64,000 bases of DNA, taken from positions 5,948,428-6,012,427 of the forward strand of contig NC_090173.1 of the NCBI RefSeq assembly GCF_024679245.1, read 5' to 3'. The position numbers and the translations under genes are program-made. How positions within the stretch are numbered: the first letter of the stretch is position 1; each line of letters opens with the position of its first letter. The stretch comes from Pseudorasbora parva (Eukaryota > Chordata > Actinopteri > Cypriniformes > Gobionidae). The notes under the pieces are model-generated. The model searched no databases. It worked only from the letters and a program-made list of their open reading frames with translations, and was not told the origin of the DNA. Below are positions 11,281-21,614 of the stretch, one piece after another.

Positions 11281-12130
11281 AGGCGTCCTGCTCTCACCGC
11301 GCCTCCCGGGCGTCCTGCTCTCACCGCGCCTCCCGGGCGTCCTGCTCTCACCGCGCCTCCCGGGCGTCCTGCTCTCACCGCGCCTCCCGGGCGTCCTGCT
11401 CTCACCGCGCCTCCCGGGCGTCCTGCTCTCACCACGCCTCCCGGGCGTCCTGCTCTCACCGCGCCTCCCGGGCGTCCAGCTCTCACCGCGCCTCCCGGGC
11501 GTCCAGCTCTCACCGCGCCTCCCGGGCGTCCAGCTCTCACCGCGCCTCCCGGGCGTCCAGCTCTCACCGCGCCTCCCGGGCGTCCAGCTCTCACCGCGCC
11601 TCCCGGGCGTCCAGCTCTCACCGCGCCTCCCGGGCGTCCAGCTCTCACCGCGCCTCCCGCGCCTCCAGCTCTGCTCGCGCCTCCCGGGCGTCCAGCTCTG
11701 CTCGCGCCTCCCGGGCGTCCAGCTCTGCTCGCGCCTCCCGGGCGTCCAGCTCTGCTCGCGCCTCCCGGGCGTCCAGCTCTCACCGCGCCTCCCGGGCGTC
11801 CAGCTCTCACCGCGCCTCCCGGGCGTCCAGCTCTCACCGCGCCTCCCGGGCGTCCAGCTCTGCTCGCGCCTCCCGGGCGTCCAGCTCTGCTCGCGCCTCC
11901 CGGGCGTCCAGCTCTGCTCGCGCCTCCGGGGCGTCCAGCTCTGCTCGCGCCTCCCGGGCGTCCAGCTCTGCTCGCGCCTCCGGGGCGTCCAGCTCTGCTC
12001 GCGCCTCCGGGGCGTCCTGCTCTCCGTGCGCCGCTGGGGCGTCCTGCTCTCCCTGCGCCGCTGGGGCGTCCTGCTCTCCCTGCGCCGCTGGGGCGTCCTG
12101 CTCTCCGTGCGCCGCTGAGGCGTCCTGCTC
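11281..12130 (+). repeat. 27-bp GC-rich minisatellite, about 27 copies
   Basis: The unit has the form GCGCCTCCCGGGCGTCC plus GCTCTCACC or close variants. Because 27 is divisible by three, frames stay open on both strands: the + frame encodes a nine-residue PGRPALTAP-type repeat. Variants are clustered: GTCCTGCTCTCACC units first, then GTCCAGCTCTCACC, then CTCTGCTCGC units, then GCCGCTGGGGCG units. Such clustering is expected from local unit duplication. Copy number is estimated from length. Confidence 0.85.
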
Positions 12131-12288
12131 TGACTGCGCCGCCCCGGCGCCCTGCTCTGACCGCGCCTCCCTGGGTGTCTGAACTTTGTGGGCCACCATG
12201 CTCTCCTGAACTTTTTGTTTTCCTCATGTTTCCCTTGTTGTCCCCTCCCTTGTCTGTTCCTTCCTTGTTTGTTTTCCCCGTCCCGCCT

Positions 12289-12440
12289 TAGTCTGTCCCT
12301 CCCGTGCCCCCCTGGTCTGTCCCTCCCGTGCCCCCCTGGTCTGTCCCTCCCGTGCCCCCCTGGTCTGTCCCTCCCGTGCCCCCCTGGTCTGTCCCTCCCG
12401 TCCCGCCCTGGTCCGTCCCGCCCTGGTCTGTCCCGCCCGT
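12289..12440 (+). repeat. 24-bp C-rich minisatellite, about five copies
   Basis: The unit is GTCTGTCCCTCCCGTGCCCC plus CCTG. It decays into shorter CCGTCCCGCCCTGGT units before the polypurine tract. Confidence 0.8.
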
Positions 12441-12470
12441 CCCTAGTGGAGCGTCTGGTAGCCGCTCCTT

Positions 12471-12480
12471 AAGGAGGGGG
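12471..12480 (+). other. Polypurine tract of LTR element
   Basis: AAGGAGGGGG is followed by TAA and then the right LTR (TGTCAC), where plus-strand priming would occur. Confidence 0.7.
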
Positions 12481-12483
12481 TAA

Positions 12484-12844
12484 TGTCACATGCCTGTCCT
12501 GTCTTGTGTGCACATTTGGGTTTTTGTCTCCGGTCTACTGTCAACCCCGCCCTTCTTGTTATCTGATTATTGGTTAATTTGCCCCACCTGTTCTCCCTCA
12601 TTATCTGCCTTGTTTGTTCCCTTTATAATGTGTTTGTCAGTCTGGGTTGGATCCTTGTGTAATGTCTGCGTCTTCCGTCCTCCCCGTGATTCTGTTGGTT
12701 TGTTTAAGTTTATATTTTATTATTCTATTATGTGTTTTTCCCCCTCGTGGGTTGTTGTTTTGAGTTTATGTTTTATTTTGTATTAAATCATCTTTCTCCT
12801 GCACATGAGTCCTCGCACCATTTTCCCTTGTCTGTGACGTGACA
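12484..12844 (+). repeat. Right LTR of non-autonomous element
   Basis: The 361-bp partner of 10411-10777 lacks only CTCCTT after TTTATAAT. Confidence 0.85.
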
Positions 12845-13031
12845 GAGAATCCCAAACAGCCCCACTGATAAGAGAGAGGGGGGTGAAACACAGTAAAACA
12901 AATGTCTTTGTTCAAAGAAGAATATCAGATATCTTTGATTTTTTTGGATTCTTTCAAAATCATCATATTCGAATGATTTCTGAATGATCATATGACACTG
13001 AAGACTGGAGTAAATCTTTGGTAGGGATATG

Positions 13032-13207
13032 TGTGGAACCTGCCTTATTATGTTGTACCTGTTGATGGGACTTCACCCACATGGGGGGGATATATAGAGA
13101 AAAGCCCGGCTGAAGGGCAGTGTTGTTTTCCTGTGCAGTTCATGCAGTGTGTTCAATAAACGCACATTTGAATTTGATAAGTCACCTCAGTGTTCCCTCT
13201 CATGACA
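13032..13207 (+). repeat. Left LTR of gypsy A
   Basis: It runs from TGTGGAACCTGCC to ATGACA, and matches 16980-17159. It contains CACCCACATGGGG, a TATATAGAG box and CAATAAA near the 3' end. The sequence TGGTGTCAGAAGTG follows directly as the likely primer site. Confidence 0.8.
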
Positions 13208-13263
13208 TGGTGTCAGAAGTGTACGTTACACCCATGAGCAAATTCATCGTGTTTTGAGTGATA

Positions 13264-13955
13264 ATGTCCAAGTTCAACGCACCAGAGGCTTTCGACTTCG
13301 CTGAGCCTGCGACCTGGCCTGCATGGATCCAGCAGTTCTCCCGGTTTCGCATCGCAACGAAGCTGAACAAGGAAAGTGGTGAAGTACAAGTAAATTCCCT
13401 GCTCTATGCAGTGGGCAAAGATGCCGAAGCGGTATTCGGATCGTTCACGTTTACTGAAGCTTCACATGCAAATAATTACGAAACTGTTGTTGGCAAATTT
13501 AATGAACATTTCGTTCCACGGAGGAACGTCATACACGAGAGGGCTTGTTTTCACCAGCGCGCACAGAGATCGGGAGAGACTGTCGAGGCTTTTGTGAGAT
13601 GCCTGTGTGAACTGGCTGAATACTGCGAGTTCAGCACAAGCGCAAGGAGGAACAAATACGAGACAGAGTCGTCATAGGGATTGCTGATCGTGATGTTTCC
13701 CAGAGGTTACAAATGGAACCTGAACTGACTTTGGACAAAGCGGTCCAGATCGGGCGGCAGTACAGCACGAACACCGGAAAGGCAAGCGCTTTACAGGAAC
13801 ACCAAATAAGGAAAAGGGTGGTGAGAGGAAACAAACCATAGACTGCACACGTTGTAATCACACACACACGGAGAATAATTGCCCTGTACGTAATAAGCGA
13901 TGCAGGAGATGCAATAAATTGGGACATTTTGCCATTGCATGTAAAACCAAAAATG
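13264..13955 (+). pseudogene. Gypsy A gag with two zinc knuckles, frameshifted
   Basis: Gag begins at ATG 13264 (MSKFNAPEAFDFAEP) and encodes a capsid-like helical domain (WPAWIQQFSRFR, AYAVG, FVRCLCELAEYCEF). The first frame stops at 13677. In another register the following DNA encodes QLQMEPELTLDKAVQIG-like sequence and a cysteine-rich pair CTRCNHTHTENNC and CRRCNKLGHFAIAC. The second is a standard CCHC knuckle; the first has CX2CX4HX5C spacing. At least one frameshift near 13670 separates the two halves. The product would have packaged element RNA in the cytoplasm. Confidence 0.75.
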
Positions 13956-14452
13956 TCAAAGAGCTGGTAGTGTGTGACACTGACACTTGTGATACATTTT
14001 TCCTTGGGTCTGTAATGAATGAGTCAGCCAATGAGGACAGATGGTGCATTACTCTGCCTATACAGGGCTCATCAGTCAAGTTCAAAACTGATACTGGTGC
14101 TGACATCACCATCATGTCGCGCTGTACATTTGAGAGCTTAGAAGGGCGCCCTCCACTGGACAAAACCAGTATAAACGTGAGAAGTCCTGGGGGGAAAGTG
14201 AGCTGTATGGGAAAATTCCTAGCAAAAACTGAAAATAAAGGGGAAAATTTTGATTTTTGGGTTTTTGTTGTGGATGGGCCATTTGCTTACAATTTGCTCA
14301 GTCGAAGCACTGCTTGTAAGATGGGCTTAGTACAGAGAGTGGAGGAAATCACAGATCACAATGATGTCTATGGAGACATTGGTCTGCTCAATTGTGAACC
14401 AGTGAAAATTGAGCTTAAGTCATCAGCCATTCTCCTCGAACCAACGGAATGA
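13919..14452 (+). pseudogene. Gypsy A retropepsin domain
   Basis: The 177-codon frame starts inside the second zinc knuckle and encodes a retroviral-type aspartic protease. The active site is DTGAD (in FKTDTGADITIMS), and a later AYNLLSRSTACKMGLV resembles the ILG-type C-terminal motif. It stops at 14452, 10 bases before the RT frame. The N-terminal part of RT that normally follows protease is missing, so a deletion probably accompanies this stop. Confidence 0.75.
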
Positions 14453-14461
14453 TGCGCACCA

Positions 14462-15561
14462 ATGGTGCCTGTAGTGAAGAAAAAGGATTCTGTCAGGATT
14501 TGTGTCGACCTCAAACGTTTGAATCAGGCCGTAAAACGTGAGCGCTTCATTCTTCCGACATTAGAGGATATTGCCCCCAAACTCTCAGGAGCCTGTGTAT
14601 TTTCTAATCTGGATGCATCCTCAGGGTTTTGGCAAATCCCTTTGGACCCAAGCTGCGTGAAGTTAACCACATTTATAACTCCTGTGGGACGGTTCTGTTT
14701 TAAGGTCTGAAACTGAACCGTGATAAATGTCACTTTAACAAATCTGAGCTGCAGTATTTTGGCCACACTATCAGTCATGAAGGAATCAAGCCTGATGCAA
14801 CCAAGGTGAAGGCAAACACCGATATGCCTAGTCCCACTAATGTGACAGAGCCCAGGCAAATTCTGGGAATTATTAATTATTTGGGCAAATTCGTGCCAGA
14901 GCATTCCACAGAGCTACAGCCAGTCACAGCTCTGCTGAAGAAGGATGCAAGCTGGCTTTGGACAGAAGTTCACGAGCAGGCTCTTAATAAAGTGAAGTGC
15001 AAGTTAGCCACAGCTCCTGTTCTTGCATATCACGATCCTGAGAAACCCACTATGGTCAGTGCAGATGCGAGTAGTTTTGGGTTAGGAGCTGCTTTGCTCC
15101 AAGTTCATGGTGATACAGCTTGTGCCGTTGCATTCTGCTCCAGGACCTTGACTGAAGCGGAACGCAGATACTCGCAAATAGAGAAGGAGTGTCAAGCTGG
15201 AGTGTGGGCATGTGAGCGGTTCGCCCGCTATCTTCAAGGCTTGGAGAAATTTTGCCTGCAAACGGACCACAAACCTTTGGTCCCACTCATTAACTCCTAT
15301 GACATTGATCGGGCCCCATTACGGTGTCAGCGGTTACCAATGCGCCTCATGTGCTTTAATGTGGAAGCAGTGCATGTCCCTGGAAAATGTTTGGTGGTGG
15401 TGGACACACTTTCTCGGATTCCTCTTAGAGGGCACTGCCGCTCAGAGATGGAGGAGGAGGTGAAGGCATACGTTGAAGCAATTGTCACATCGAAAGAAGT
15501 GTCACAATCAAAGCTAGATGTCATTAGAGAGAGGAGGAAGATGCAGATCTTCAGGCAGTGA
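14462..15561 (+). pseudogene. Gypsy A RT remnant plus RNase H, palm deleted
   Basis: The RT fingers region (MVPVVKKKDSVRICVDLKRLN through NLDASSGFWQIPLD and PVGRFCFK) stops at 14710. The sequence then jumps to the thumb region ([16 protein letters not shown]). The intervening palm segment with the PFG and YxDD motifs is absent, so polymerase activity is impossible. From 14806 the frame continues with the RT connection ([14 protein letters not shown]) and a gypsy RNase [16 protein letters not shown] (catalytic D), [14 protein letters not shown] (E) and [11 protein letters not shown] (D). It ends at 15561, overlapping the start of the integrase frame. Confidence 0.8.
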
Positions 15562-16733
15562 TGAGCTTTCTCAACAAGGGTTGTCCAAAGCATATACCCT
15601 TCCAGCTGAGTGGCTATCATACTTCCTTGTCTGTTGTCAATGGGCTGCTCCTGTATGAGGACAGGATTGTCATTCCTGAGTCGATGAGGGAGGAGGTGTT
15701 AAGTCAAATTCATGAAGGGCATCAAGGTCTCTCCAAGTGCCGTCAGAGGGCAAAGATGTCAGTTTGGTGGCCTGCAATAGGCAATGACATCAACAGGAAG
15801 GTCTCAATGAGCACCTATTGTCGAGCCCACAAACCCACACAAAGGAATGAACCCTTGATCACTACCCCCTTGCCTGCTGGTCCCTGGTGCAAAATTGCAG
15901 CAGATTTATTCGAGTTGAATGGTAAAACTTACTTAGTAGTTGTGGACTATTACTCGCGTGACATCGAAATAGCCCACATCCAGACACCATCCAGCTTCCA
16001 TGTCATCAGCAGACTGAAGTGCATGTTTGTAAGATGGGGAATTCCCAGGGAGCTTGTATCTGATAATGGCACACAGTTCACCTCAGCTGAATTTCAGCAG
16101 TTCTGTGCAGATTACGATTTTCACCACACAACTTCAAGTCCTCATTTCCCGCAAGCCAATGGAGCTACGGAGAGAGCAGTTGAAACTGCAAATCGGATTC
16201 TAAGCCAACCCGACCCTCATATGGCACTCATGTGCTACCGGGTGACACCCATGGTTGCAACTGGACTAAGCCCTGCCCAGATAATGACAGGTTAACAGAT
16301 CCGAACCAACCTGCCAATGCTTGAGGAAAAACACCAGCCTTGACCCATTGATTACAAAGCCATGGAGTGGAAGGATAAAGCTGCAAAGGAATCATACAAT
16401 TTCTTCTATGATCGGAGACACTCTGCTCAAGTTTTACCAGAACTTCAACCTGGGGAGAAAGTTCTTCTTAAAACTGGACAGTGAGAAAGGCTCAGTGAGA
16501 AAGGCAGGAAAACACCAGCTGTGGTGCTGAAAAAAACATCTGAACCAAGATCTTACATGGTGCAAACACAGAACAGAGCAGTTCTGCACAGGAACCGTAA
16601 GCATCTGCAAGTGATGCAACTGAACCCAGACGCTACTGGCTGCAATGAACCTCAAGGAGGGAGGACTTTAGGCCCTGCTGGTGCAGAGATAGAACCTTTA
16701 AATATTCCTACGGGTGCTCCTGTGAAGGCATAA
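15558..16733 (+). pseudogene. Gypsy A integrase, broken C-terminus
   Basis: The main frame (15558-16295) carries the zinc-domain start [14 protein letters not shown]. The second Cys pair is degraded (TYCRAHK instead of CX2C). The catalytic core has D in [11 protein letters not shown] in [10 protein letters not shown] and E in [13 protein letters not shown] stop at 16295 interrupts the C-terminal part, which continues in other registers to about 16733 with SEKGSVRKAGKHQ-like remnants. The core sequence resembles K02A2.6-type gypsy integrases. The damaged zinc site and stops make it inactive. Confidence 0.8.
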
Positions 16734-16979
16734 CCAGTGATAACTTCCAGTGGAAGAGTTGTGAAAACACCAAAACGTTATTTAGACTAAAATTAGTCAC
16801 AGGGACTGATTAGAGTTACCTTGTTCTGTTGTGAAAAAAAAAACAAGAAATGTTATATCGCATTGTTCTTTAATGTCTTTAATTGAAAAAAAAACTGTGA
16901 TGTAGTTTAATTGTGTTGCATTATTTTGTCAGGTTGTTAAAGGAAAATAGTATGTTTTTGTAAAAGGGGGGGGGGGGGG

Positions 16980-17159
16980 TCCTGAACCTGCCTTATAATG
17001 TTGGCCAATCAATTGTACCTGTTGATGGGACTCCACCCACATGGGGGGAAATAGAGAAAAAGCCCGGCTGAAGGGCCAGTGTTGTTTTCTGTGCAGTTCA
17101 TGCAGCATGTTCAATAAACGCACAGTTGATAAGTCACCTCAGTGTTCCTTCTCGTGACA
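16980..17159 (+). repeat. Right LTR of gypsy A
   Basis: Partner of 13032-13207, with an extra GCCAATCAAT near its start. It is preceded by a polypurine run (AAAAGGGG onward, 16961-16979). Confidence 0.8.
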
Positions 17160-17931
17160 TAACCCGAGAACAAAAAGAGCTACAAAATTTGACTGCTTTA
17201 CGGCATATACGTCACTTCCACCAACACCCACACTTCCTTAAATTCGGACGTGCAAGCCCAACTTTGCTCGTCGGATAATATAGTCATGTCCGAAGCAGCA
17301 CAGACAAATAAGAAATAAAAGGTTTTGTTGGCGGAAAGCAATAAGAGGAAACGAAAAAGTGATGGGATTAAAGGCAGGACGAGGATCAACATTGGACCAG
17401 TGTTTGCTGGTCGGCGTGAGCTGAAGGAGGCGTGCCCGACCGATGCTGTCCTGCTTGTTATGGTGATTACCTACCACTCAAACATTGAACTGAAGTATCA
17501 TATAGATTCTGTTAAACGGTAACCAATAGACTACTATACTGACGCTGGCTTGTAAACGTGAGCATCGCGATTATTTGGCGTTTGAAAAAAATAAAACCCA
17601 TGAAATTATATTCATATGACATGCTGAAACATGACACTGACTGTAACGTTACCTGGGATGAAGACATTTCACACGCGCCGCCAGAAGAACACCTGCATGT
17701 GAACTCCTTCTGCAGTGTTCAGGGGAACTGTTAGTGCTGCACCAACCCGCAGCGCCACTTTTATGAAGTTATTTGGCCCGCCCCGCACCACTGTATATAT
17801 TTTTACAACCCGCCGCGCACCTGCGACCATTAAATAGACATACGGGGTCCGCGGGTTATGAGACGTCAGGGTTGTCATGGCAACAAACGCACGCGCGATG
17901 GCATCCCCTGTTGTAGGATGACAAGAGCTTA
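17160..17931 (+). other. Inter-element spacer
   Basis: This spacer holds a small gene-like fragment at 17286-17522 and otherwise no recognisable feature. It is the original flank into which the large element at 17932 inserted. Confidence 0.4.
17286..17522 (+). pseudogene. Exon-like fragment of a repeated fish protein family
   Basis: From ATG 17286 (MSEAAQTNKK) there is an immediate in-frame TAA. The frame then continues with KRKRKSD and GRTRINIGPVFAGRRELKE. The RTRINIG...RRELK...TDA pattern resembles a multi-copy fish protein N-terminus (usually RVNIG-F-RWRELR) that I have seen in teleost gene sets but cannot name. It ends at a candidate GT splice donor near 17519. The early stop suggests a dead copy. 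Confidence 0.3.
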
Positions 17932-19139
17932 TGTGACAAGTGTTCCTAATTCATCTAAGTTACAATCAGTTTACTATAGTCTGTTAAATTAATGATTATA
18001 TTAAAATACGTTTTAAGGTTGTCACTGTTAAAAAAAATATCGACGAGTAATATTGAGAAGTGGAATGTAGATAATGCTGATCCTTCTATTGGTTGATTAT
18101 TCGTCGATCTATTGGTAATGCCTCAGGGCTTCTGTAGGGGGATTGCATGCGCTCGCTTCTCTTCCTCATTCAATACAGACGAGTTAAGGCGAGAGCTGCG
18201 TCATGTGTGTTTTCTAAACCTTCTCCCGTTATTTTTCCCCTTTTAAGGTATTTACCAATCACAAAGCAATGTAGATAGTAACATATGTTTATAATACATT
18301 TCGTTATGGTATTATGGTTTTATATGGGTAAAATATACATTTTTGCATTGTTTAAAGAGTTCCGTGCTAACTGCAAAGATGTATAACTTTATGCTAGCAT
18401 TTGGAGACCTCGTGGCTCCATCGTGACCAGGTCTCGACATATATGAGTGTTTACTGTGTCGTTTGTGTTTAAGCTGGTTACTACTAAATACATGTACACA
18501 TATTTCTGCTGTAAAGTTATTTTGTATACGTTATCACGGGGCGGCAGTGGCTCAGTGGTTCATGTAGGTTGTCTACAAACCAGAAGGTTGGTGGTTCAAT
18601 CCCCGGTTCCACCTGACCAAGTGTCGAAGTGTCCATGAGCAAGACACCTAACCCCAGCTGCTCCCGACGAGCTGGATGGCGCCTTACATGGCTGACATCG
18701 CCGTCGGTGTATGAATGGGTGAATGTGAGGCAAAAATGTAAAGCGCTTTGGATAAAAGCGCTATATAAATGCAGTCCATTTCCATTTCCATCACTACAAG
18801 GGTGAATTCATGTGATGCTGAGATACTGAATACTGCTGAATGCTGTTAAAAGTACAATTAATCTTTTTGTCACTTGAGAAGTCATTTAAAAAATGAGTAT
18901 TAAAATGTATTTTGATAACTGTTTAAAACAATTAACATTGTATATGGTAATTAAGTTAAAAAGATAGTTTAGAAAGCATTAAAAATGTCATGTCTGTGAT
19001 TGATGTTGAATGCTGAAATGTATGTTTTATTGTATACATTTTTCAAATGTATTCAATAAAGACGAGTGAAGGCGAGAGCTGCGTCATGTGTGTTTTCTAA
19101 ACCTTCTCCCGTTACTTTTCCCCTTTTAAGGGTACAATA
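17932..19139 (+). repeat. Left LTR of gypsy B, interrupted by a SINE
   Basis: It is about 951 bp after removing the SINE and its target duplication. It aligns by eye with the right LTR apart from scattered substitutions. An internal near-repeat (GAGAGCTGCGTCATGTGTGT, followed by the CCTTCTCCCGTTA segment) occurs twice within each LTR, near 18190 and 19075. Confidence 0.85.
18538..18789 (+). mobile_element. tRNA-derived SINE
   Basis: The 252-bp SINE is inserted in the left LTR with the duplication ATCAC on both sides (18533-18537, 18790-18794). The head carries an A box (TGGCTCAGTGG, 18548-18558) and B box (GGTTCAATCCC, 18593-18603) for RNA polymerase III. The tail AAAGCGCTTTGGATAAAAGC and CTATATAAATGCAG is typical of cyprinid V-SINE/HAmo-like elements. 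The right LTR of the host element lacks it, proving insertion after the LTR was formed. Confidence 0.85.
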
Positions 19140-19141
19140 TT

Positions 19142-19159
19142 TGGAGGCACCGCTGGGAT
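19142..19159 (+). other. Primer-binding site, tRNA-Thr type
   Basis: TGGAGGCACCGCTGGGAT is complementary to a tRNA ending ATCCCAGCGGTGCCT plus CCA, which matches vertebrate tRNA-Thr(AGT) as I recall it. It lies two bases after the LTR. Confidence 0.6.
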
Positions 19160-19382
19160 GTTTGGCTTGAGGATCACCCCTGAGCTGTAAGTGGAGCCCT
19201 TGCGTCAATCATCCCTTCAAACAACCCAGGCATCAGAGAAAAGAGTTCAGCAAAGGCAGTAGAAGTGGTCAGACAAATCTGGCACCTTGTATCCTGAAGT
19301 GAGCAAAACTGACCACTAGGGTGTAGCAAAAAGCCATTAAGTCAGACTAACCATCATTTTACTGTCTGTGCCCTCTTATAAA

Positions 19383-20039
19383 ATGGAGTCTGAACTAGAG
19401 AAACTGCAACTGGAGATTAAAGGAGCGTACAAACTGACTATCGAACAGCTGATTAAAGCATGCAATACACTGCAGATTTCAGGACCAGGGAAAGAACATG
19501 TAACTAGTAAAACTCGCAGTCAAGTGATTTAACATGTAATAAAGTATCTTGAACGGGAAGAATTAGCCAACCTAGAGGATGAGGGTATGTCAGACCTTCT
19601 CAGTGTACATGACATAATAGATCAAATCAATACGGCAACAGACGGAAGTGAATATGAAGTTTCCAGCCAAATTGAGTTACAGGAAAATCTACAGAAAGAG
19701 GTAGAAGCGCTAAGGCTTTCCTTGAAAGAAAAAGAGAACGCAATGTATGACCTAATGAAAACAAGCATGAACCCCCCTGCCAGTTCCAGCAAGCCAGAGA
19801 AAAATATGGCCCCAGCATCCCCTAATGGCTCCATGTGGCGCAAAGATTTTAAGATATCTGGCCAGATAGGCGAGCCAGGGCAAAAAGATAAGCTAACATT
19901 TTCTAGCCTGGCCAAACAAATTGAAACTGGGCTCAGCAAAGGCTATCCAGAGTCAGAGATCATTGATGCTGTAATCCGTGCTATCACACCAGGTCTGCAG
20001 TTACGAAGTTACCTTGAAGGGAAAGACAAATTAACACTA
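19383..20039 (+). pseudogene. Gypsy B gag, 5' part
   Basis: Gag starts at ATG 19383 (MESELEKLQLEIKGAYKL), with a coiled-coil-like N-terminus. It meets a TAA at 19530-19532, probably from CAA by C-to-T. The same frame then runs on from about 19533 with YLEREELANLEDEG and the capsid start (WRKDFKISGQIGEPGQKDKL, SLAKQIETGLSKGYPESEII). It is cut at codon 219 by the 6.2-kb insertion at 20040. The frame resumes exactly at 26263 once the insertion and one TA are ignored, which proves that the halves belong together. Confidence 0.85.
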
Positions 20040-20174
20040 CACTGTAAAAAATTATTTGTTGACTTAACTTAATATATTTTGTTATCTTTTGCATTGGTTT
20101 TTTTAAGTTTCTCTTACTTATTTGGATAAGTTATCTGAACTAATTCCATTTAGTAATAAAAACTTCCCCTTTAG

Positions 20175-20990
20175 TTTTCTGAACTTAAATGTTCTAGTCA
20201 TCATAACTTCACTTCAGTTTTCTGAACTTAAATGTTCTAGTCATCATAACTTCACTTCAGTTTTCTGAACTTAAATGTTCTAGTCATCATAACTTCACTT
20301 CAGTTTTCTGAACTTAAATGTTCTAGTCATCATAACTTCACTTCAGTTTTCTGAACTTAAATGTTCTAGTCATCATAACTTCACTTCAGTTTTCTGAACT
20401 TAAATGTTCTAGTCATCATAACTTCACTTCAGTTTTCTGAACTTAAATGTTCTAGTCATCATAACTTCACTTCAGTTTTCTGAACTTAAATGTTCTAGTC
20501 ATCATAACTTCACTTCAGTTTTCTGAACTTAAATGTTCTAGTCATCATAACATCACTTCAGTTTTCTGAACTTAAATGTTCTAGTCATCATAACTTCACT
20601 TCAGTTTTCTGAACTTAAATGTTCTAGTCATCATAACTTCACTTCAGTTTTCTGAACTTAAATGTTCTAGTCATCATAACTTCACTTCAGTTTTCTGAAC
20701 TTAAATGTTCTAATCATCATAACTTCACTTCAGTTTTCTGAACTTAAATGTTCTAATCATCATAACATCACTTCAGTTTTCTGAACTTAAATGTTCTAAT
20801 CATCATAACATCACTTCAGTTTTCTGAACTTAAATGTTCTAGTCATCATAACTTCACTTCAGTTTTCTGAACTTAAATGTTCTAGTCATCATAACTTCAC
20901 TTCAGTTTTCTGAACTTAAATGTTCTAATCATCATAACATCACTTCAGTTTTCTGAACTTAAATGTTCTAGTCATCATAACTTCACTTTA
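20175..20990 (+). repeat. 43-bp minisatellite, about 19 copies
   Basis: The unit is AGTTTTCTGAACTTAAATGT plus TCTAGTCATCATAACTTCACTTC, head to tail. Units are nearly identical; the main variants are CTAGTCAT/CTAATCAT and AACTTCAC/AACATCAC. It lies just inside the left end of the TA-flanked element. There is no unique spacer between units, so it is not a CRISPR array. Confidence 0.9.
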
Positions 20991-21420
20991 GTTGGTTGCA
21001 AAGCTGCTTTAATACGTATTAATTGCATTACTATATTGATTTGTAAATTACATTTGATTTAGAATAAAACCTATAACAAATTAAAATCACAGCAACACAT
21101 ATCAGTACACATTTATATTTTTTGCAAAAACAAACACCAAAAACAACCACACAAAAGGTCTGAAATGTCCTTTCTTCAGAAAATTGCAAAAAGAAACGGC
21201 ACAGACTGTTAAACACCTCTGATTTGGCTTTATACTATTTTAATTTAAATTTAATTTAAGTTCATTTTAATTAACAATGTGTAAGCTCTCAAGCTTCAGT
21301 ACATTTATCAATGAGCATAAAAAGCACATATTACCTCACTGCATTTTTTTCAGCTTTGCAGCTCTCCCCAACCATTAAACCTAGATTAAAAATAAAAATA
21401 AAATAAAAAGTTGGATAACC

Positions 21421-21614
21421 TCATAGCTCGAGCCCAAACAGTGTGGCAAAGGCATTTAGGGCATCTTCTAGATCCATGACCACAATCTCCGTCTAGTATG
21501 ACATCCACATCCACAACATCATCTGGGAAGGCACTATCATGTCTGATGTCCTCACTCATGGTCAAGATGCCCTACATTAACCCCATGAACAATGTCTCTC
21601 TCATCGTCATCTGG
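21421..21614 (-). pseudogene. Last-exon fragment of a multi-copy fish gene
   Basis: On the minus strand a splice acceptor (TTTTTTTCCAG, ending at 21615) is followed by a frame reading ILTMSEDIRHDSAFPDDVVD VDVILDG. After a one-base slip it reads VVMDLEDALNAFATLFGLEL and stops at 21421. The combination PDDVVDV-VIL followed by LEDAL-AFATLFGL resembles the C-terminal part of a large fish family annotated as sterile alpha motif domain-containing protein 3-like (from memory). It is frameshifted and lies inside a TE, so it is probably a captured or TE-linked copy. Confidence 0.4.

Larger units (their letters stand above)
10411..12844 (+). mobile_element. Young non-autonomous LTR retrotransposon with minisatellite interior
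   Basis: Two LTRs (10411-10777 and 12484-12844) begin TGTCAC and end GTGACA and are identical by eye except for a 6-bp CTCCTT indel, so insertion is recent. A polypurine tract AAGGAGGGGG precedes the right LTR by three bases, and a leader starting GAAGGATCCAACC follows the left one. No gag, protease, RT or integrase is present. The 1.7-kb interior is GC-rich tandem repeat. It must be mobilised by an autonomous gypsy relative. The five bases flanking the two ends (AGGAA and GAGAA) are not a clean duplication. Confidence 0.85.
13032..17159 (+). mobile_element. Ty3/gypsy element A, deleted in RT
   Basis: The element is about 4.1 kb with short LTRs (about 180 bp), gag, a CCHC knuckle pair, retropepsin, partial RT, RNase H and integrase in the usual gypsy order. 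A candidate primer site TGGTGTCAGAAGTG follows the left LTR and an A/G-rich run of G residues precedes the right LTR. The pol region is broken in several places, and the RT palm with the YxDD motif is missing. LTRs differ by several substitutions and indels, so it is older than the element at 10411. Flanking bases give no obvious target duplication. Confidence 0.85.

Noticed and set aside
10818..12291. Three overlapping frames of 356-469 codons on both strands
   Set aside because: They follow from a GC-rich 27-bp repeat unit; no domain is present, and most of the length is pure repeat.
10405..12850. Target-site duplication of the young LTR element
   Set aside because: AGGAA and GAGAA differ at two of five positions; I do not claim it.
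18538..18640. A possible tRNA gene, because of good A and B boxes
   Set aside because: No acceptor stem closes and the sequence continues into a SINE body and tail with flanking duplication.
20175..20990. Regular 43-bp direct repeats that could suggest a CRISPR array
   Set aside because: Units are contiguous without unique spacers, and the context is a eukaryotic transposon; it is a minisatellite.
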